Assembly (NCBI RefSeq): GCF_012489685.1
Contig: NC_080042.1
Location: 38,197,158-38,261,157 of the forward strand
Length of the DNA: 64,000 nucleotides
Source of the DNA: Lotus japonicus
Lineage: Eukaryota; Streptophyta; Magnoliopsida; Fabales; Fabaceae
Direction: 5' to 3'
Of the stretch, positions 58,671-64,000 are shown piece by piece (position 1 is the stretch's first letter; each line of letters starts with the position of its first letter). The position numbers and the translations under genes are program-made. The notes under the pieces are model-generated. The model saw only the letters and a program-made list of their open reading frames with translations, ran no database searches and was not told the DNA's origin.

Positions 58671-59543
58671 TGTAACACCCTGATTTCCAGGTGTCACTTT
58701 AGTAACCAAAAATAAACTCTACGCGGAAAACAGGTAACTTTTTTTTCGTTTGATCCCTTTTAAATAAAGCGGTAGAAATTAGAGACATAACCCAACACTA
58801 ACTAACCAATATACAAATATATACACATGTACAGCCTTAGCTGCACTCTCCCGTCACGCGCACTCGCAGTGACTCCAAAGTAGTGTGCCCGTAGGCAAAT
58901 ATATACAGATCCAGAAGTGTGAGTGAGAAAGTTATAAGTACAATCCACAAAGAGAAAGTCGGCCTCAAAATGGCCTAAGCAAAGACCCCTATGGTCCGAC
59001 TGACTCACTGTGATCCCTCAGTAAGAGAACCACACAAAAGCCATGCGTCGGGAACCTACCCTGTCCCAAAAGTAAGACGAATCAGAGCTCTACACAAAGT
59101 ATGACGCCTGCCTAAACCTACCCTCCCATAACTGCTCGCATAACCGAGTCCACAGCGAACTGAAGACGGTAAGTTGAAGCTCAGCTCCATGCGTCGTAGA
59201 ACTCCTTTCGTCATACGTCCACGCTCGTCAGTCCGGTCCACCAACTCAAACCCGATCCCCCCTCGAGGGAGAGACCGTCGAAACCCACTCCACCGTCGAC
59301 ATCTGGCAGCAGGCCGACCGCCCAAACACAAACATGAAACCAAAGCCAAGGCGCTAGGGTCAACTCACGGAATAAAGTAGATATACACTCAACATGTGAT
59401 ATGGGGTATAGATATATATGTTGTTATATAAACATATAGATAATCCTAGCATGTTATGGCTCTAACAATGCCTCAATATATCAAACAGCACACAATTCCA
59501 GTCAGAATGAATGAATGCGTGAAATGCAATCATGATCCGGATT

Positions 59544-59770
59544 GTGACACGTTCCCGTTCGCCACAAGTGAAGCATTCTCGTTCTTCACTATGGATGAAC
59601 CATTCCCGTTATTCATCCTGGATGAACCATTCCCGTTATTCATCCTTGGTGAACCATTCCCGTTATTCACCGTATGATGAACCATTCCCGTTATTCATCA
59701 TATATGCAGTGGTGAACCATTCCCGTTATTCACCATGAGATGCACAGGTGAACCATTCCCGTTATTCACC
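59544..59770 (-). repeat. Hairpin array 1 in A4 (eight hairpins)
   Basis: As 9561-9760 with one extra GGATGAA/TTCATCC unit. Arms remain matched: ATGATGAA/TTCATCAT, TGGTGAA/TTCACCA, GGTGAA/TTCACC. One loop is CATTCTCGTT. Confidence 0.8.
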
Positions 59771-59855
59771 CGATTGATGCAATATGGTTAGCCAAACATC
59801 GAATCGTCCTCCCACACAAGTGTTTAGCTCAAACCCAACCTCAAAACAAACCCAA

Positions 59856-60150
59856 GAGTTAGTGTCGGTCAATACAACACAACTCGGAGTTAGTGTCGGT
59901 CAATACAACCCAACTCCAACAACAAAACCCAAAATCAAAGCCAGAGTCAGTGTCGGTCAATACAACACGACTCGGAGTTAGTGTCGGTCAATACAACACA
60001 ACTCGAACAACAAGAGTACACAAGGGTTTAGTGTCAGTCAATACAACACAGCCCAAGCAACAAGAGCGCTAAGTATCGGTCAATACAACACAGCTCCAAC
60101 AACAAGAGAACCCAAGGGATTAGTGTCGGTCAATACAACACAACCCCAAC
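59856..60150 (-). repeat. Hairpin array 2 in A4 (about seven units)
   Basis: GTGTCGGTCAATACAACACA units; the GAGTC/GACTC double variant is kept, while the last units have drifted (AGTGTCAGTC, AGTATCGGTC, loss of the AACTC arm). Confidence 0.7.
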
Positions 60151-61589
60151 AACAAGAGTACGTAAGGTACTCGGTGACTTTCAATCATCACCGTAGCTCA
60201 CCTCAGTGGCTTTCCCCAATTCCAAAACCCACAACAAAAGTCGACTTTTCTCCGTCTTTCGTAAATATTTTCCCCTTCAGTATCCCTATGCTTAAACGTT
60301 AATAAAAATGATTTCAATTCACATTAGTCAGGTTATGAGTTTATTTCTCAAGGTCTAAGTTTCCCAAGTCTTTAGTTTTTCAACGCTCTATCATTCTAAG
60401 TTTTCAAAGATCAACCACCCAAAATACATTTCCCGGGGAAAGTCTAAGAATTCCAACATATGGCTAAGTCTCAAACCCCACATTTGGACTTGCCTAGGGT
60501 TGTTCATCCAACCCGAAACACCAACTTTAACCAGTTCAGAGGTTCCCCATTCCGAAATCGCGTCAAAACGCACAAACCAACAATATCACAAGTTATGGAA
60601 AAGCATCATAACATCAACTCATCATCATAATCAACATCAGATAAAACATAAGTCGAATTTATCGACGCCTATCATGCAATCATAGCTAGTATGTAAGTTG
60701 CCCTAACCTCGAGCTGTTCCAGCCTCGCAATCAAAGGTTCCTTCAAACAAATGCTATGAATATTCCAAAGTTCCGTCAACTGAACCTCGGTGAAAACAAA
60801 GCAGAATCCAAACAAAATCGATTAGTTCGATCGCAAAACAACACATAAACGATAGACAAGGCATTAAAGCTTCAGAATACGACAATCGAGTTCGAAAAGA
60901 CAAGTTTTCGAAAACGAAAACTCCCCCCCCCCTAAAGGAATAGCTCTCGGCCATTAAGGAAAAAGAGCTCCGGCTCTTTTTCTTCGAGAAAATCTGTTTA
61001 CAAGGTAGTTTTAGGGTAAAACTAAGGCAAAGAAACTGTCGGAACAATTTTCGGACAATCGGATCGAAATACGGCCGTTCAGGGGCGTTTTGGTCCAAAA
61101 TAAAAGCTCAAAACCTCAAAGTTATCAGTTTGGAAAACAAATTTGACAGCAATGATCCTAAAGACATCCGTGACAACAAATCCTAAAGGCACGAAGTCAG
61201 ATTACGTCTTTTCGACAATAAAGTTTCGAAATGTGAGACAAAAAGGGTTTTGAAACAGTTTTTCAGATCTTGGACAGCTCGATCACATTCGGCGATTACT
61301 GACAGAGGTTTTAGACTCTTGGGAACGTAGGGAAGATAACCCAAGCAAGAGATCAGAGAAAACGGACAGTTTTACAAAAAGCTCAAAACTGTGAGCACAG
61401 AAACGACTTCAGAAACGCAGAAGAAACAGTAATCAGAGGTAAGAATCATGCTAGTTACCTCGGTACCTCGAAGTAGGGACGAACTGCACGAGGATCGGTC
61501 AAGTTTTCGCGAAAATCTTTTCTCCCCTAAGCTCCCTCAAACTCGCGGCCTTGAATGGTGAAAATGAAGAGATTTTTGCTTTTTCGAGC

Positions 61590-61597
61590 TATTTATA
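61590..61597 (-). promoter_or_regulatory. TATA box of LTR A4
   Basis: TATAAATA on the minus strand at the conserved place. Confidence 0.65.
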
Positions 61598-62269
61598 GGC
61601 AGGTGAAATCGCGGGAAAATGAAAATTTCGCGATTCCGATTTTTGCAGCACGTTCACCGAAGAATTCTAAGAGACATTCAGGCGTCAGAATTCCAGAAAT
61701 CAAAACATATCTCTGACATTTGGGAAAAACGATATCTAAAATCCCAAAAGCGGTGTAAGTTAATCTGTCCCGAAAAACTACTTTTTGCTGTGATGCTCAA
61801 ACGACAAAACTTCCTTCTGAAGAAAGATTGGAAACGTGGACGGAAACTTTGTTAGAAGTCCCGAATAGAAAAAGTCTTCATCCAGCGCTTGAATCTAGGG
61901 TTTCGAAGCAAAGAAATTAGCGTCGTCGGACTTCCGAAAAGTGAATACTATCGTGCGTACAGTCCAGAGTTCCGAAATGAAACGCTGGTCGAAGGAAAAA
62001 TAAAGAGAATCTTTAAATTTTCCAAGGATTTGAAATCTCACCTAAAACGTTGCTTTAAAAGCGAAATTAGCCTATACTGGACATGCTCGCCATAAGGCAG
62101 GTGTGCAGATGACTCGCACTAACTCCGAAAGCAACTACGCAACATTCCTCAAGCAATTCCTGAACATTCTTCTTCATTAATCTTTCTCAAATATCAAACT
62201 CCTGTCACGCTTACACTGATTCTACTCGTGAGTCGGAAACTAACTTGTTCTGAAAGTCCAGGTCTTACA

Positions 62270-62287
62270 ATACTCCCCTCCAAAAAG
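62270..62287 (-). other. A4 polypurine tract
   Basis: CTTTTTGGAGGGGAGTAT on the minus strand beside the LTR. Confidence 0.8.
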
Positions 62288-62309
62288 AAAGTTTCGTCCT
62301 CGAAACTCA

Positions 62310-62630
62310 GAGTTCTGCAAAAAGTCCGGGGTACCGCTCCTTGATCTTACCTTCCAATTCCCATGTAGCGTTGCCCTTGTCATAGTTCCTCATAACCTTT
62401 ACTTAAGCAATCTGTTTTCCCCTTAAATGTTCCACTCTTCTATCCCCACTGCTAACTGTCGGCGCCTCAAAAGACAAACCATCATTCAACTTCATGTCGT
62501 CTGGCTTGATCACTTGCATCGGATCTCTGCTTGAAATGATACCGGTTGGCACTCCGTGCAGTCGCACAATCTTAGCCACTTACTTCTTTACTTTCGGTCG
62601 TCCGAAATTCTTCTTAAACTCGGTACATCT
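62310..62630 (-). pseudogene. Mini integrase-chromodomain remnant of A4
   Basis: Same architecture as A1 and [19 protein letters not shown] is fused to MQVIKPDDMKLNDGLSFEAP, then DRRVEHLRGKQIA, a stop, and a decayed chromodomain (NATWELEGKIKERYPGLF). The junction lies at the same DP. Confidence 0.7.
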
Positions 62631-63430
62631 CTGCCATTTCAAAGTGAATGTTCCACCTATCCTCCTGATCTTCACTCATGATCCAAAACTCAACTTGATC
62701 GCTTGATAACTCCTAGACGAAATCTTGCGTTGGAATCTAATAGTCCATTAACGTCACATCCAACTTCGTAACTATCATCACTCGCACCATGAAATCAATC
62801 TTCTACTTAGTCACCATTCAAATTAAAACTCGACTTGAGTCTCAATACCTTGTGCATCACAAGACTCATTCCCTTTAACATTAACTTATCAACAACTTAT
62901 AAGCTAATCTTCATCTTAATATCTAACAATCCATTATTATCGTCTTCGTCCTCAAAACTTTCCTCAATCCAACCAATTTACACTTACTGAAATCCCTAAC
63001 ACTTCGCATAAATCGAGACTTATCCTCTAGAAGATCAAATCATAACTATACCTCAAGGGTCTTAACTAGTCATTTTATCATCCGATCCTTCAACCTTCTG
63101 AGATTTAACTACTATCATAATCTGCCAACACCACTAAATCTCTTATTCGTACATGATTTTCAACTCCCAAATTCAATCTTAACCCTAGGATTCTCATTCA
63201 ACTTAGCAAAAGTCACTTGTTAACCGTAATATGCATCATCAAAATCCATAAAAAAGTTCCATTGATTCTTAAACTCTACGAAACTTGTCCAAATATAAAA
63301 ACCTCAAGTACTCATCTTAATACTAACATTTTCCTTTCTGTAACTTAATCATCCTCCAATCAATCTAACACTTAGCCTCTCGATCAGAACCTGACAAGAC
63401 TTCATGTCTCACGCGTTTGGAATAAAATCA
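62631..63430. other. Non-coding filler of A4
   Basis: Nearly the same as 3781-4570 of A1; no readable domain. Similarity ends close to AATAAAATCAATGG, where the gag begins. Confidence 0.7.
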
Positions 63431-64000
63431 ATGGTGAACTCTAACCAACTTGCTGAGATGGTGGCCACTTTGGTCCAAGCAATGACTGTACAGACGAATG
63501 ACAATGCACATAGGCGTGCTACTGAGGATACACGCGAGCTACACCGGCTTCAGAGAGAAGTAGCCCTGGACCAGAACAGGGGACTGAATGATTTTAGAAG
63601 GCAGGATCCACCCAAGTTCACAGGTGGGACTGACCCGGACAATGCGGATCTGTGGATCCAAGAGATTGAGAAGATTTTCGAAGTACTGCAGACTGCTGAA
63701 GGGGCTAAGGTGGGCCTGGCAACTTATCTGCTGCTGGGCGATGCTGAGTACTGGTGGAAGGGTACCAGAGGAATTATGGGAGCTAACCACGAAGAGGTGA
63801 ATTGGAACTCTTTCCGTGCTGCATTTCTGGAGAAGTACTTTCCAACTAGAGCTCGAGACGAGCGGGAGGCACAATTTCTGACCCTTTGTCAAGGGAGCAT
63901 GACCGTACCTGAGTATGCTTCCAAGCTGGAATCATTGGCTAAGCACTTCCAGTTTTTCAACAACCATGTTGATGAACGCTACATGTGTAAGCGGTTTCTG
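63431..64000 (+). CDS. Ty3-type gag, partial (runs off the window)
   Basis: Open for 190 codons from ATG 63431 to the window edge. It reads MVNSNQLAEMVATLVQAM, DFRRQDPPKFTGG, WIQEIEKIFEVLQ, YWWKGTRGIMG, FLEKYFPT, EREAQFLTLCQGSMTVPEYA and CKRFL: the capsid core of the A2-type gag with no lesions. It is the only undamaged gag here and lies on the opposite strand to A4. No LTR or primer site precedes it; the join falls within a few bases of the start codon, so it is an insertion or inversion junction rather than a normal element start. Confidence 0.85.
   Translation, partial: MVNSNQLAEMVATLVQAMTVQTNDNAHRRATEDTRELHRLQREVALDQNRGLNDFRRQDPPKFTGGTDPDNADLWIQEIEKIFEVLQTAEGAKVGLATYLLLGDAEYWWKGTRGIMGANHEEVNWNSFRAAFLEKYFPTRARDEREAQFLTLCQGSMTVPEYASKLESLAKHFQFFNNHVDERYMCKRFL

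Larger units (their letters stand above)
58671..62269 (-). mobile_element. A4 3' LTR (3.60 kb)
   Basis: Starts TGTAACACCCTGATTTCC, ends GTCCAGGTCTTACA. Contains hairpin arrays at 59544-59770 and 59856-60150, a C run near 60923, TATA at 61590-61597 and a damaged leader ORF near 59056-59302: ATG 59302 MSTVEWVSTVS, a frameshift, no W-x2-D core. Confidence 0.85.
58671..63430 (-). mobile_element. Element A4, 3' part
   Basis: Family A LTR 58671-62269 is followed by a polypurine tract, mini integrase-chromodomain and filler, so this is the 3' end of a minus-oriented non-autonomous element like A1. It stops at 63430, where a gag in the opposite orientation begins. Its gag and 5' LTR are not in the window. 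Confidence 0.8.

Noticed and set aside
1..64000. Host genes, tRNA or rRNA genes
   Set aside because: I found no intron-exon gene, tRNA or rRNA outside retroelement sequence; the iMet match is only the 12-base primer site.

Overview
The window is a deep nest of LTR retrotransposons from a plant genome, probably a dicot and perhaps a papilionoid legume. The legume guess is weak: it rests on one SIRE/Maximus-like Ty1-copia LTR and the general repeat style. I see no host gene, tRNA, rRNA or CRISPR array. Most coding sequence belongs to Ty3-type chromoviruses resembling the Tekay/Del lineage: gag with CCHC knuckles, protease, RT, RNase H, integrase and C-terminal chromodomain, a tRNA-iMet primer site, and very long LTRs of about 3.5-3.9 kb. 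Family letters used here are my own.

Layout. (1) 1-42034 is an old minus-oriented element B. Its 3' LTR is broken into pieces (1-165, 1949-2408, 12227-12747, 27907-29802) by solo LTR G (166-1948), element A1 (2409-12226) and element A2 (12748-27906). A1 carries a SIRE-like solo LTR H1. A2, the most complete element, carries solo LTR K (16906-18135) and the young Ty3 derivative J (23505-25602). B's interior (29803-33116) carries a solo J LTR. Its 5' LTR (33117-42034) carries solo LTR C (35369-41796), which holds solo LTR A3 (37348-40892). (2) 42035-53082 is minus-oriented element D; its 5' LTR contains solo LTR I (48324-52148). (3) 53083-58344 holds plus-oriented LTRs E (truncated) and F. (4) 58345-63430 is a SIRE-like fragment H2 cut by element A4. 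(5) 63431-64000 is a plus-strand gag running off the window. Nine insertions have exact 5-bp target duplications that I could read.

The main novelty lies in the LTRs. A TATA box sits roughly 0.7-0.9 kb inside the LTR, so about 2-3 kb of LTR is transcribed as leader. That leader carries a small ORF recognisable in the diverged families A, D, E and F, and perhaps C: a W-x2-D-x7-Y-x-G core, a Pro/acidic middle, and a SUMO-interaction-like acidic tail. In front of it lie tandem arrays of hairpins whose stems change in a compensatory way while G-rich loops stay constant. Conserved splice-like sites suggest that an intron may remove the arrays. A1, A4 and B also share a miniature integrase-chromodomain ORF and a non-coding filler, which marks a non-autonomous lineage spread over different LTR types. 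A1 Gag has lost its capsid core but has five zinc knuckles.
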